From Candidatus Bacteroides merdigallinarum (GTDB lineage Bacteria > Bacteroidota > Bacteroidia > Bacteroidales > Bacteroidaceae): 64,000 nucleotides of DNA. Below, piece by piece: positions 44,574 through 53,524 of this stretch. A model generated the notes under the pieces. That model was given only the letters and a program-made list of their open reading frames with translations, was not told where the DNA came from and ran no database searches. Within the stretch, counting starts at the first letter, position 1; each line of letters begins with the position of its first letter. The stretch lies in the NCBI GenBank assembly GCA_019116285.1, contig DXBX01000026.1, forward strand, positions 62,001 to 126,000, in the 5' to 3' direction. Made by a program: the position numbers and the translations under genes.

Positions 44574-46559
44574 ATGACAGACAGAATCGTGAAAAAAACA
44601 GTTTTCCCCCTATTCCTGTACATTTTCCCCCTATTGCTACAGGCACAGATATTGGAACCCGTCACCTTCAAGACCGAGTGGAAGCAGGTGTCGGACGAGA
44701 AAGCGGAAATCGTGTTCACGGGCAGCATCGACCCGGGGTGGCACGTCTACTCAACCGATTTGGGCGACGGAGGCCCCATCTCCGCCACCTTCAACGTGGA
44801 TAAGATCCAAGGCGCGGAGCCGGTCGGCAAGCTGAAACCCGTGGGCAAGGAAGTGTCCGGCTTCGACCCGCTGTTCGAGATGCAGGTGCGCTATTTCGAG
44901 AAGACGGCACAGTTCGTGCAGGAGCTGAAGCTGACGGGCGATGCCTGGCGCGTGGAAGGCTACCTGGAGTACGGCGCCTGCAACGACGAGAATTGCCTGC
45001 CTCCCACGCTGGTGCCTTTCAGCTTCGGCGATGCGGCCGCAGGCGGCCAATCTTTGGCGGAGGCGGCCCCTGCGGAAGAGCGTGATGCGGCCAATGTATC
45101 GGCAAGCGCTCCTGCCGGCCAACCCGACTATTGGGCGCCCGTCGTCGACCAGCTCAATTCGTTTGGCGAGACCGTTGCCCGGCGCGACCTCTCCTGGCTC
45201 TACGTCTTCGGCATGGGCTTCGTGGGCGGCCTGCTGGCATTGTTCACCCCCTGCGTGTGGCCTATCATACCGATGACGGTCAGCTTCTTCCTGAAGCGCA
45301 GCAAGGACAAGAAGAAGGGCATCCGAGACGCCTGCACCTATGGTGCGGCCATCATCGTCATCTACGTGGCGTTGGGTTTGATTATCACCGCCTTGTTCGG
45401 TGCCAGTGCGTTGAACGCGCTTTCCACCAACGCCATCTTCAACATCTTCTTCTGCCTGCTGCTGGTGGTGTTTGCCGCCTCCTTCTACGGCGCGTTCGAG
45501 ATTACGCTGCCCTCTAAATGGAGCAACGCGGTGGACAGCAAGGCGGAGCAGACGACGGGCCTCATCAGCATCTTCCTGATGGCCTTCACGCTCTCGCTGG
45601 TCAGCTTCTCGTGCACGGGTCCCATCATCGGCTTCCTGCTGGTGGAGGTATCTACTACGGGCAGCATCGTGGGGCCGGCCATCGGCATGTTCGGCTTCGC
45701 GCTGGCGTTGGCGCTTCCCTTCACGCTCTTTGCCCTCTTCCCCTCGTGGCTGAAGTCCATGCCCCGTTCGGGCGGCTGGATGAACGTCATCAAGGTGGTG
45801 CTGGGCTTCATCGAGCTGGCGTTTGCCTTGAAATTCCTCTCCGTGGCCGACCTGGCCTACGGCTGGCATATCCTCGACCGTGAGACTTTCCTCGCCCTGT
45901 GGATTGTGCTCTTTGCCTTGCTGGGCTTCTACCTGCTGGGCAAAATCAAGTTCCCCCACGACGACGAGAATACCAAAGTCAGCGTGCCGCGCTTCTTCCT
46001 GGCACTTGCCTCGCTGGCGTTTGCGGTGTATATGGTGCCCGGTCTCTGGGGTGCCCCGCTGAAGGCGGTGAGTGCCTTTGCACCGCCCCTCCAGACGCAG
46101 GATTTCAACCTCTATGCCGACGAGGTGCACGCCCAATACACCGACTTTGATGCGGGCATGGCCTATGCCCGTCAGCAGGGCAAGCCTGTGATGCTGGATT
46201 TCACCGGCTACGGTTGTGTCAACTGCCGCAAGATGGAGCTGGCCGTGTGGACGGACTCCAAAGTGAGCGACCTCATCAACAATGACTACGTGCTCATCAC
46301 GCTCTACGTGGACGAGAAAACGCCGCTGCCCGCACCCATCAAGGTGACGGAGAACGGCCAGGAGCGCACCCTGCGCACGGTGGGCGACAAGTGGAGCTAC
46401 TTGCAGCGTGTCAAGTTCGGCGCCAATGCGCAGCCTTTCTATGTCCTCATCGACAACGAGGGCAACCCGCTGAACAAGTCTTATTCCTATGACGAGGATA
46501 TTGCCAAGTATGTGGATTTCCTCGAGACGGGATTGGACAATTATAAGGCGGGCAACTGA
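44574..46559 (+). CDS. DsbD-like thiol:disulfide interchange protein
   Basis: 661 residues. Signal peptide (FPLFLYIFPLLLQAQ), N-terminal DsbD alpha-like domain with two Cys (YGACNDENC), a central set of eight or so membrane helices with Cys residues (LFTPCVWPIIPMT; SFSCTGPIIGF), and a C-terminal thioredoxin domain with C-x-x-C (GCVNCRKME, near residue 548). It would carry electrons from the cytoplasm to the periplasm. Confidence 0.92.
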   Translation: MTDRIVKKTVFPLFLYIFPLLLQAQILEPVTFKTEWKQVSDEKAEIVFTGSIDPGWHVYSTDLGDGGPISATFNVDKIQGAEPVGKLKPVGKEVSGFDPLFEMQVRYFEKTAQFVQELKLTGDAWRVEGYLEYGACNDENCLPPTLVPFSFGDAAAGGQSLAEAAPAEERDAANVSASAPAGQPDYWAPVVDQLNSFGETVARRDLSWLYVFGMGFVGGLLALFTPCVWPIIPMTVSFFLKRSKDKKKGIRDACTYGAAIIVIYVALGLIITALFGASALNALSTNAIFNIFFCLLLVVFAASFYGAFEITLPSKWSNAVDSKAEQTTGLISIFLMAFTLSLVSFSCTGPIIGFLLVEVSTTGSIVGPAIGMFGFALALALPFTLFALFPSWLKSMPRSGGWMNVIKVVLGFIELAFALKFLSVADLAYGWHILDRETFLALWIVLFALLGFYLLGKIKFPHDDENTKVSVPRFFLALASLAFAVYMVPGLWGAPLKAVSAFAPPLQTQDFNLYADEVHAQYTDFDAGMAYARQQGKPVMLDFTGYGCVNCRKMELAVWTDSKVSDLINNDYVLITLYVDEKTPLPAPIKVTENGQERTLRTVGDKWSYLQRVKFGANAQPFYVLIDNEGNPLNKSYSYDEDIAKYVDFLETGLDNYKAGN

Positions 46560-46560
46560 C

Positions 46561-46597
46561 GGCGTGACGTGACAGTTGTGACAGATGACAATTAGTG
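46561..46597 (-). repeat. Dispersed CTGT-type repeat, copy downstream of the DsbD-like gene
   Basis: On the minus strand it reads ACTAATTGTCAnCTGTCACAAC and continues to GTCACGCC, matching the copy at 37635 but with one CACAACTGT unit fewer. Confidence 0.55.
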
Positions 46598-46616
46598 AAA
46601 AATAGGAATTTAATTC

Positions 46617-46732
46617 TTTAGACGCGGATTTTGCGGATTAAGCGGATTTTATTTTTTTTCTTTAAATACGGACGACAAATCAGGGCGAAACCTTCTTTGA
46701 GATCCGCTCAATCCGCAAAATCCGCGTCTAAA
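46617..46732. repeat. 116-bp MITE-like inverted repeat (ATCCGC type)
   Basis: 46617-46647 and 46702-46732 are 31-bp inverted copies with one mismatch, built on ATCCGC repeats, around a 54-bp centre. No coding content. A folded RNA of this would be a long hairpin. Confidence 0.75.
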
Positions 46733-46759
46733 AAATACCCTGATAAATTATCATTACCG

Positions 46760-47803
46760 ATGCTGGCATACACTTACATCAGACAAGGCGAATTCCGTCT
46801 CCTGGACAAGCCGAAACCCGTGCTGAAGGATGAGCATGACGCCATTGTCCGCGTCACCCTGGGCAGCATCTGAACCAGCGACCTGCACATCAAGCATGGC
46901 AGTGTGCCGCGTGCCGTGCCCGGCATCACCGTCGGCCACGAGATGGTGGGCGTGGTGGAAGAAGTGGGGGCGGCAGTCACCCGCGTGCGCCCCGGAGACA
47001 GGGTTACGGTCAATGTGGAGACCTTCTGCGGTGAGTGCTTCTTCTGCAAGAAAGGCTATGTGAACAACTGCACCGACCCCGACGGCGGCTGGGCCTTGGG
47101 GTGCCGCATCGACGGCGGACAGGCGGAGTATGTGCGGGTGCCCCATGCCGACCAAGGCCTTGACCGCATCCCCGACGGAGTGACGGACGAGCAGGCCCTC
47201 TTTACGGGCGACATCCTTGCCACCGGCTTTTGGGCGGCGCGCATCTCGGACATCACGCCGGAGGACACTGTGCTCCTCATCGGTGCAGGGCCTACGGGCA
47301 TCTGCACGCTGCTCTGTGCGATGCTGAAGCATCCGAAGCGGATTATCATTTGTGAGAAGTCGGCCGAACGCCGCGCCTTTGTGCAGGCGCATTATCCCGA
47401 TGTCTTGCTGACGGAACCGGATACGTGCATCGACTTTGTACGCACGCACTCCGACCACGGCGGCGCTGATGTGGTGCTGGAAGTGGCGGGCGCGGACGAC
47501 ACCTTCTGCCTGGCGTGGCAGTGTGCGCGACCCAATGCCACGGTCACTGTCGTGGCGCTCTACGACCGTCCGCAGGTGCTCCCCCTGCCCGATATGTATG
47601 GCAAGAACCTCACCTTCAAGACAGGCGGTGTGGACGGCTGCGACTGCGCCGAAATCCTCCGCCTGATTGCTGAGGGGCGCATTGACACCACGCCGCTCAT
47701 CACGCACCGCTATCCGCTGGACAAGATAGAGGAGGCCTACCGCCTCTTCGAAAGCAAGGCGGACGGAGTGATGAAGGTGGCCATTGAAGGCATTTCCCGT
47801 TAA
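46760..47803 (+). pseudogene. Zinc-dependent alcohol dehydrogenase with in-frame TGA at a zinc-ligand position
   Basis: 347 codons in one frame from the ATG at 46760, interrupted only by TGA at 46871-46873. The text around it is VTLGSI-stop-TSDLHIKHG, where family members have C-T/G-x-D, so the TGA replaces the first catalytic-zinc cysteine. The rest is intact: GHEMVG (catalytic zinc), four structural-zinc cysteines (CGECFFCKKGYVNNC), the NAD motif LIGAGPTGICTL and the end. It could be a recent nonsense mutation or sequencing error; a selenocysteine reading is possible but unlikely in this lineage. Confidence 0.8.
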
Positions 47804-47816
47804 AGAAAGAACAGCT

Positions 47817-48620
47817 TTACTCCCGCGCTCTTAATTCCCAAAACGCTACGGCTGATGCCGCCGCCACGTTGAGCGAATCCACGCCATGCGCCATGGGGAT
47901 GCGCACCACGTAGTCGGCCTCGGCAATGGTTTCTTTAGGCAACCCGTCTCCCTCCGTGCCCATCACGAGAGCGAGGCGGGCTTCTTGCTTCAATGCGGGC
48001 GCATCCAGCGGGATGGATTGGTCGGTGAGCGCCATGGCTGCCGTGCGGAAGCCGAAGTCGTGGAGGCGCGTCAGGGGAGCGTCCAGCCACATCCACGGCA
48101 CGAGGAACACCGAGCCCATGGATACGCGCACCGCCCGGCGGTTCAGCGGGTCGCAGGAGTTGCGCGTCAGCAGTACGCCGTCCATCCCCAAGGCCGCCGC
48201 CGAGCGGAAGATGGCGCCGATGTTAGTCGTGTCCACCACGCCGTTGATGACCACGAGGCGGCGTGCATTTCCACAAATATCCTCAAGACTTCGCTCCACA
48301 GGGCGGCGCAGGGCGCAGAGCACGCCGCGCGTCAGGGTGTAGCCGGTCAGTTGGGCCAGGAGTTCACGCTCGCCGGTGTAGACGGGGATGTCGCCGCAGT
48401 GGGTGATGATGTCCGCGGCATCGCCCGTGATGTGCCGCCGCTCGCAGAGGAGGGCCACGGGCGTATAATCCGCTTCCAACGCCACGCGGATGACCTTGGG
48501 GCTTTCGGCAATAAAAATGCCCTTGCCGGGCTCCAGCCGGTTGCGCAGCTGGGCTTCGGTAAGGGCACTGAATATGTCCACGCCGGGATGGGCGAGGGAA
48601 GTGATTTCAATGAGGGGCAT
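47817..48620 (-). CDS. TrmH-family (SpoU) RNA 2'-O-methyltransferase
   Basis: 267 residues. N-terminal substrate-binding region and C-terminal SPOUT knot with motif 1 NIGAIFRSAAALG, motif 2 VMGTEGDGL and motif 3 IPMAHGVDSLNVAAA. It would methylate rRNA or tRNA ribose; the target is unknown. It follows DUF1015 by 9 bp and is part of the serC operon. Confidence 0.9.
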   Translation of the reverse strand: MPLIEITSLAHPGVDIFSALTEAQLRNRLEPGKGIFIAESPKVIRVALEADYTPVALLCERRHITGDAADIITHCGDIPVYTGERELLAQLTGYTLTRGVLCALRRPVERSLEDICGNARRLVVINGVVDTTNIGAIFRSAAALGMDGVLLTRNSCDPLNRRAVRVSMGSVFLVPWMWLDAPLTRLHDFGFRTAAMALTDQSIPLDAPALKQEARLALVMGTEGDGLPKETIAEADYVVRIPMAHGVDSLNVAAASAVAFWELRARE

Positions 48621-48629
48621 ACGTCTTGC

Positions 48630-49880
48630 TCAATCCAGTTTGTGAATGATTAATCCCGAGCGCAACTTCGGCTCGAACCACGTTGTCTTGGGTGGCATGA
48701 TGTTGCCCGTGTCGGCAATGTCCATCAGCTGCTTCATGCTGACGGGGTAGAGGGCGAGAGCCATCGCCATCTCTCCGCTATCCACCCGCTGCTTCAGTTC
48801 GCCAAGGCCGCGGATGCCTCCCACGAAGTCGATGCGCTTGTCCGAGCGGAGGTCGTGGATGCCCAGTAGTTCGTCCAGGATGTAGCGCGAGGAGATGGTG
48901 ACATCCAGCACGCCGATGGGGTCGTGGTCGTCATACGTGTCCGGGTGGGCGGTCAGCGAGTACCAATGTCCGTCCACGTAGAGCGAGAAGTTGTGCAGGC
49001 AGGTCGGGCGGTAAGGCTCGGCGGTGCCCTTGTCCTCCACGTCGAAGTGCTTCTTCAGGGCATCGAGCAGCTGCGCGGGTGTCATTCTGTTGAGGTCGCG
49101 CACCACGCGGTTGTAGTCGATGATGGTCAGCTGTCCGGCGGGGAAGCACACGGCCATGAAGTAGTTGTACTCCTCATCGCCGCGGTGTTGCGGGTTTTGC
49201 TTTGCCTTTTCTGCGCCTACAAGTGCCGCCGCCGCACTGCGGTGGTGTCCGTCGGCGATGTACAGTGCGGGCATCTTGGCGAACTCTTGCGTGATGGCGT
49301 CGATGTCCTGCTTGTCGTCTATCACCCAGAAGGTGTGGCCGAAGCCGTCGCCCGGCGCGATGAAGTCGTACACCGGCGGGCGGGACGTATAGCGGGCGAT
49401 GATGGCACTCAGCGCGTCATTGTCCGGGTAGGCGAAGAACACCGGCTCGATGTTGGCGTTGCAGACGCGGACGTGCTTCATGCGGTCTTCCTCCTTGTCG
49501 CGGCGGGTCAGTTCGTGCTTCTTGATGACGCCGTTGAGGTAGTCGGGCACGTAGGCGCCCACCACAAGGCCGTATTGCGTTTTGCCGTTCATCGTCTGGG
49601 CATAGATATAATAATGCTCCTCCTTGTCTTGCACCAGCCAGCCGCGGTCCTGCCACGACCGGAAGTTCTCGGCGGCCTTCTGATACACGCGTTCATCGTG
49701 CTCGTCCGTGCCGACGGGGAAGTCAATCTCCGGGCGGATGATGTGGTAGAGGGACATGTCGTTGCCCTCGGCCTCGTGGCGTGCCTCGTCAGAGTTGAGC
49801 ACGTCGTAGGGGCGGGAGGCCACCTTCTCCACCAAGTTCTGCGGGGGGCGCAGTCCTCTAAAGGGTTTGATTGTTGCCAT
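48630..49880 (-). CDS. DUF1015 family protein
   Basis: 416 residues. Start FRGLRP; features such as YDVLNSDEARHEAEGN, HVRVCNANIEPVF and ADGHHRSAAA are typical of DUF1015. The ADGHHR segment looks like a ParB/sulfiredoxin-type nucleotide-binding motif. It sits 12 bp downstream of serA, a conserved neighbourhood in Bacteroidota that hints at a role in serine metabolism, possibly as a serine kinase-like protein; inference only. Confidence 0.87.
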   Translation of the reverse strand: MATIKPFRGLRPPQNLVEKVASRPYDVLNSDEARHEAEGNDMSLYHIIRPEIDFPVGTDEHDERVYQKAAENFRSWQDRGWLVQDKEEHYYIYAQTMNGKTQYGLVVGAYVPDYLNGVIKKHELTRRDKEEDRMKHVRVCNANIEPVFFAYPDNDALSAIIARYTSRPPVYDFIAPGDGFGHTFWVIDDKQDIDAITQEFAKMPALYIADGHHRSAAAALVGAEKAKQNPQHRGDEEYNYFMAVCFPAGQLTIIDYNRVVRDLNRMTPAQLLDALKKHFDVEDKGTAEPYRPTCLHNFSLYVDGHWYSLTAHPDTYDDHDPIGVLDVTISSRYILDELLGIHDLRSDKRIDFVGGIRGLGELKQRVDSGEMAMALALYPVSMKQLMDIADTGNIMPPKTTWFEPKLRSGLIIHKLD

Positions 49881-49892
49881 AAGCGTCCGTTT

Positions 49893-50816
49893 TTACTTAT
49901 TCACGCGGAAACGTTCGCATCCGTCCTTGAGGAAGCCTACAATCTGGCGTGCGGCGGCGATGCCGGCGTTGATATTGGCTTCGGCCGTCTGGGCACCCAT
50001 CTTCTTCGGAGTGGAGAAGTAGCGGCCCGGTGCCGTCTGCTCAAACTCTGCGTTGCGGACGGGCATGATGTCGGTCAAATACTTCAAGTCAGCGCGTTCG
50101 GCCAGGAGTTTGAGCAAGCCTTCCTCGTCGATGACCTCCTTGCGCGCGGTGTTGATGAGGACGCCGCCTTTCGGCATACGGTTCACCAGGTCATAGCCGA
50201 TGGAGCCTTTTGTCTCGGGTGTGGCGGGGATGTGCAGGGAGACGATGTTGGACTTCCGGTAGAGTTCTTCCGCGCTGTCCACGGGGGTGATGCCGTCGGC
50301 GCGCATGGCTTCCACAGCGGCAGGGAAGGCATCGTAGGCCAGGATGCTCATGCCGAAGCCCTTGGCGATGCGGGCGACGTTGCGCCCCACGTTGCCGTAG
50401 GCGTGGATGCCCAGCGTCTTGCCTTTCAGCTCCGAGCCGGACGTGCCGTTATAAAGGTTGCGCACGGCCATCACCATGAGGCCGAACGCCAACTCGGCCA
50501 CGGCGTTGGAGTTTTGTCCCGGCGTGTTCATCACGCAGACACCGTGGGCAGTGGCGGCGGCCAGGTCGACGTTGTCATAGCCGGCCCCGGCACGCACCAC
50601 GATTTTCAGCTGCTTGGCGGCGTCGAGCACCTCGGCGTCCACCACATCGCTGCGGATGATGAGGGCGTCGGCATCGGCCACTGCTTCCAACAACTTGGCC
50701 TTTTCACCATATTTCTCCAGCAGCGCCAGTTCATAGCCTGCTGCTTCTATCTCTTTGCGGATGCCGTCCACGGCAATCTTGGCGAACGGCTTATCGGTTG
50801 CGACTAATACTTTCAT
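49893..50816 (-). CDS. serA: D-3-phosphoglycerate dehydrogenase, short form
   Basis: 307 residues. First step of serine synthesis. NAD-binding motif in GIHAYGNVGRN, substrate region VRAGAGYDNVD, catalytic Arg in NTARKEVIDE and a His equivalent near the C-terminus not found in the usual G-x-H form. Lacks a regulatory ACT domain. Lies 22 bp downstream of serC. Confidence 0.9.
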   Translation of the reverse strand: MKVLVATDKPFAKIAVDGIRKEIEAAGYELALLEKYGEKAKLLEAVADADALIIRSDVVDAEVLDAAKQLKIVVRAGAGYDNVDLAAATAHGVCVMNTPGQNSNAVAELAFGLMVMAVRNLYNGTSGSELKGKTLGIHAYGNVGRNVARIAKGFGMSILAYDAFPAAVEAMRADGITPVDSAEELYRKSNIVSLHIPATPETKGSIGYDLVNRMPKGGVLINTARKEVIDEEGLLKLLAERADLKYLTDIMPVRNAEFEQTAPGRYFSTPKKMGAQTAEANINAGIAAARQIVGFLKDGCERFRVNK

Positions 50817-50838
50817 ACGGATGATGAGGTTAAGGGGG

Positions 50839-51906
50839 TTAGTGTTTCTGCTCGAATTCCTTCATGCAGTCGACGAGGGCCTGCACGCTGCTGAGCGGCA
50901 TGGCGTTGTAGCACGAGGCGCGGAAGCCGCCCACACTGCGGTGTCCCTTGATGCCCACCATGCCGTGCTCGGTGGCGAAGGCCAGGAATTCGGCTTCCAG
51001 CTCCTTGTATTCAGGCGCCATGACGAAGCAGATGTTCATGCGCGAGCGGTCTTCCTCGACGGCGGTGCCGCGGAAGAGCTTGTTGCGGTCGATTTCGCCG
51101 TAGAGCAGCTCTGCGCGTTCGTTGGCGCGGCGATCCATCTCCGCGATGCCTCCCTCGGCCTTGATCCAGCGGAGGGTCTGCAGGGCGGCGTAGATGGGCA
51201 CGACGGGCGGCGTGTTGAACATGGTGCCGGCGTCGACGTGCGTCTTGTAGTTCAGCATCGTGGGTATCGGTCTGCTGACGCGGCCCAGGGCATCATCCTT
51301 GACGATGACGAAGGTCACGCCTGAGGGAGCCAGGTTCTTCTGCGCGCCGCCATAGATGCAGATGTACTTGGACACGTCCACGGGGCGGGAGAAGATGTCC
51401 GACGACATGTCGCCCACCAGGGGAACCGGTGCGTCGGGGTCGGCCTTCAGCTCGGTGCCGAAGATGGTGTTGTTGGTCGTGATGTGCAGGTAGTCCGCAT
51501 CGGCGGGCACGGTGTAGTCTTTGGGGATGAAGGTATAATTGGCATCGGCCGACGAGGCTACTTCGACCACCTCGCCGAACAGCTTGGCTTCTTTCATCGC
51601 CTTCTTGGCCCAAGTGCCTGTGTTGAGGTAGGCGGCCTTGTGCTCCAGGAAGTTGTAGGGTACCATACAGAATTCAAGGCTGGCGCCGCCGCCCAGGAAG
51701 AGGACGCTGTATCCGTCCGGTATCTGGAGCAGCTCCTTGAAGAGGGCGCGTGCTTCGTCCACGACGGGCTGGAAGTCCTTGGCGCGGTGGCTGATTTCCA
51801 TCAGTGAAAGGCCCGAGCCGTTGTAGTCAAGGATGGCTTGGGCTGTCTTCTCGATCACCTCGCGGGGCAGAATGGAGGGTCCCGCATTAAAGTTATGTTT
51901 CTGCAT
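50839..51906 (-). CDS. serC: Phosphoserine aminotransferase
   Basis: 355 residues, start [17 protein letters not shown], typical of SerC. The PLP lysine lies in [12 protein letters not shown]. It makes phosphoserine from 3-phosphohydroxypyruvate. First gene of serC-serA-DUF1015-trmH. A weak -7 box TAACTTCG (51971-51964) lies upstream. Confidence 0.95.
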   Translation of the reverse strand: MQKHNFNAGPSILPREVIEKTAQAILDYNGSGLSLMEISHRAKDFQPVVDEARALFKELLQIPDGYSVLFLGGGASLEFCMVPYNFLEHKAAYLNTGTWAKKAMKEAKLFGEVVEVASSADANYTFIPKDYTVPADADYLHITTNNTIFGTELKADPDAPVPLVGDMSSDIFSRPVDVSKYICIYGGAQKNLAPSGVTFVIVKDDALGRVSRPIPTMLNYKTHVDAGTMFNTPPVVPIYAALQTLRWIKAEGGIAEMDRRANERAELLYGEIDRNKLFRGTAVEEDRSRMNICFVMAPEYKELEAEFLAFATEHGMVGIKGHRSVGGFRASCYNAMPLSSVQALVDCMKEFEQKH

Positions 51907-52094
51907 AGGTCAAATTGGTTTTAGTTCGACATTTCGTTTACTGGTTGATGTCTTACGACAGGGCGAAGTTACGGATTTATTTCGTCAAACCAAACATTTC
52001 CTGCTGTTTTTTCACCAAATGCGTGTATTTTCCTTTCGTTTTATTGGCGGATGGGCGGTTTTTGTTCCAAATTGTTATGCGGGGATGTCAACGC

Positions 52095-52142
52095 CCGGAC
52101 GCCGGTTACAGTTTGTCTGTCAGGGCATTTGCCGGCGTCCGG
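52095..52142. repeat. Inverted repeat between serC and the helicase gene
   Basis: CCGGACGCCGG (52095-52105) and CCGGCGTCCGG (52132-52142), perfect 11-bp arms with a 26-base loop. No T run follows on either strand, so a terminator role is uncertain. Confidence 0.55.
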
Positions 52143-52177
52143 ACTGTTAGATTTCAGGCATAAAAACTGCATGTTTA

Positions 52178-53503
52178 TTACTTTGCCTCCTCGATGCGGG
52201 TCTTGAGGCCCTTGATTTTCTCGCCTTGCACCAGGCGGAGCACCTGGCGGAGGCGGTCGGCGCGCACGGCGGCGAGGGCGAAGCGGGGCAGGACGTCCAC
52301 GCGCCCCAGGTCGTCGGCCGACAGTCCGCCCTGCTTGCAGAGGAAGCCCACGATGTCGCCCCGGCTCAGTCGGTCGCGTTTCCCCTTACCTATATATATA
52401 GTGGCCCACTCGGGCCGGGGGATGGGCAGGGGCGCGTCGGGCAGGGGGAATGCCGGGATCTCCTCCGCGACGTAGGCGGGCAGCGGCTCGTCCGGGCCGA
52501 GCAGGAGGTAGGCCGTGCCCGTGGCCGTCCAGCGGGCGGTGCGTCCGTTGCGGTGGGTGAAGGCGTCGGCCTGCGGCGGCAGGTGGTAGTGGACGACGGC
52601 GCCCACGCCTTCTATGTCCAATCCGCGGGCGGCGAGGTCGGTGCAGACGAGCGCCGGGGCCGAGCCGTTGCGGAAGCGGTAGAGGGCGCGCTCGCGCTCG
52701 TCCTGCTCCATCCCGCCGTGGAAGGCGGCGCAGGGGAACCGCCGGTCGCGCAGGAAGCGGGCGATGCGCTCGACGCTCTCGCGGTGGTTGACGAAGACGA
52801 GCGCGGGGCGGGTGCCCGGCATACAGAGCAGCCGCAGCAGGGTTTCGAGCTTGTCCCGCTGCGGGGACTGCACCCGGCGCAGTTGCAGCCGCCCGTCGTC
52901 CGCGCCCGTGCCGAGGAAGTCCAGGCGGAGGGCGGCGGCGGGGCCGGCGCTCAGCGGGAGGAAGTCGGGGATTTCCCGGGCATCCGTGGCGGAGAGCAGC
53001 ACGCGGCGGCGTACACCTTGCAGGGCGGCGGTGAGTTCCTCCAGCTCGTCGCGGAAGCCCAGCTCGAGGCATTTGTCGAATTCGTCGATGACGAGCGTGC
53101 GGACGGCGGCGGGGTCGAAGTTGTGCTTCCGCAGGTGGTCGCACAGGCGTCCGGGCGTGGCGATGAGCAGTGCGGGGCGTACCTGGCGCAGTCGTCGGTG
53201 CTCGTCCATGGTGGGCCGTCCGCCGTGCAGGCAGAGGGCGGCGGCGGGGGTGCGGAGCGTGCGGTAGACCTCGGCGGTCTGCTGCGCCAGTTCGCGCGTG
53301 GGGGTGACGACGACGGCCTGCACCTCCGGGCGGCCGGCGTCCAGCTCCGCGGCCAGGGGCAGCAGGTAGGCCAGCGTCTTGCCCGTGCCGGTGGGCGAGA
53401 GGAGGACCAGGTCGCGGCCGTCCGTCCAGGCGCGGCGGGCGGCTTCTTGCATGGGGGTGAGCGCGTCGAGGCCGAGGCGCGCCAGGGTTTGCTGAATGTC
53501 CAT
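52178..53503 (-). CDS. DEAD-box RNA helicase, DbpA-like
   Basis: 441 residues. Helicase motifs: Walker A SPTGTGKT, PTRELA, TPGRL, DEFD in place of DEAD, SAT, and HRNGRTAR in place of HRIGRTGR. The C-terminal domain (WATIYIGKGKRDRLSRGDIVGFLCKQGGL) is the DbpA RNA-binding type that targets 23S rRNA. Strongly GC-rich. The altered motif II and VI residues are not known to me as family-wide features. Confidence 0.9.
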   Translation of the reverse strand: MDIQQTLARLGLDALTPMQEAARRAWTDGRDLVLLSPTGTGKTLAYLLPLAAELDAGRPEVQAVVVTPTRELAQQTAEVYRTLRTPAAALCLHGGRPTMDEHRRLRQVRPALLIATPGRLCDHLRKHNFDPAAVRTLVIDEFDKCLELGFRDELEELTAALQGVRRRVLLSATDAREIPDFLPLSAGPAAALRLDFLGTGADDGRLQLRRVQSPQRDKLETLLRLLCMPGTRPALVFVNHRESVERIARFLRDRRFPCAAFHGGMEQDERERALYRFRNGSAPALVCTDLAARGLDIEGVGAVVHYHLPPQADAFTHRNGRTARWTATGTAYLLLGPDEPLPAYVAEEIPAFPLPDAPLPIPRPEWATIYIGKGKRDRLSRGDIVGFLCKQGGLSADDLGRVDVLPRFALAAVRADRLRQVLRLVQGEKIKGLKTRIEEAK

Positions 53504-53524
53504 ATATAATAAGGTGTAAAAATC

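Noticed and set aside
46871..46914. Bacterial SECIS element after the dehydrogenase TGA
   Set aside because: The hairpin is small and its loop has only GTG; selenocysteine use is not expected in Bacteroidales. It is kept as a possibility within the finding but not annotated.
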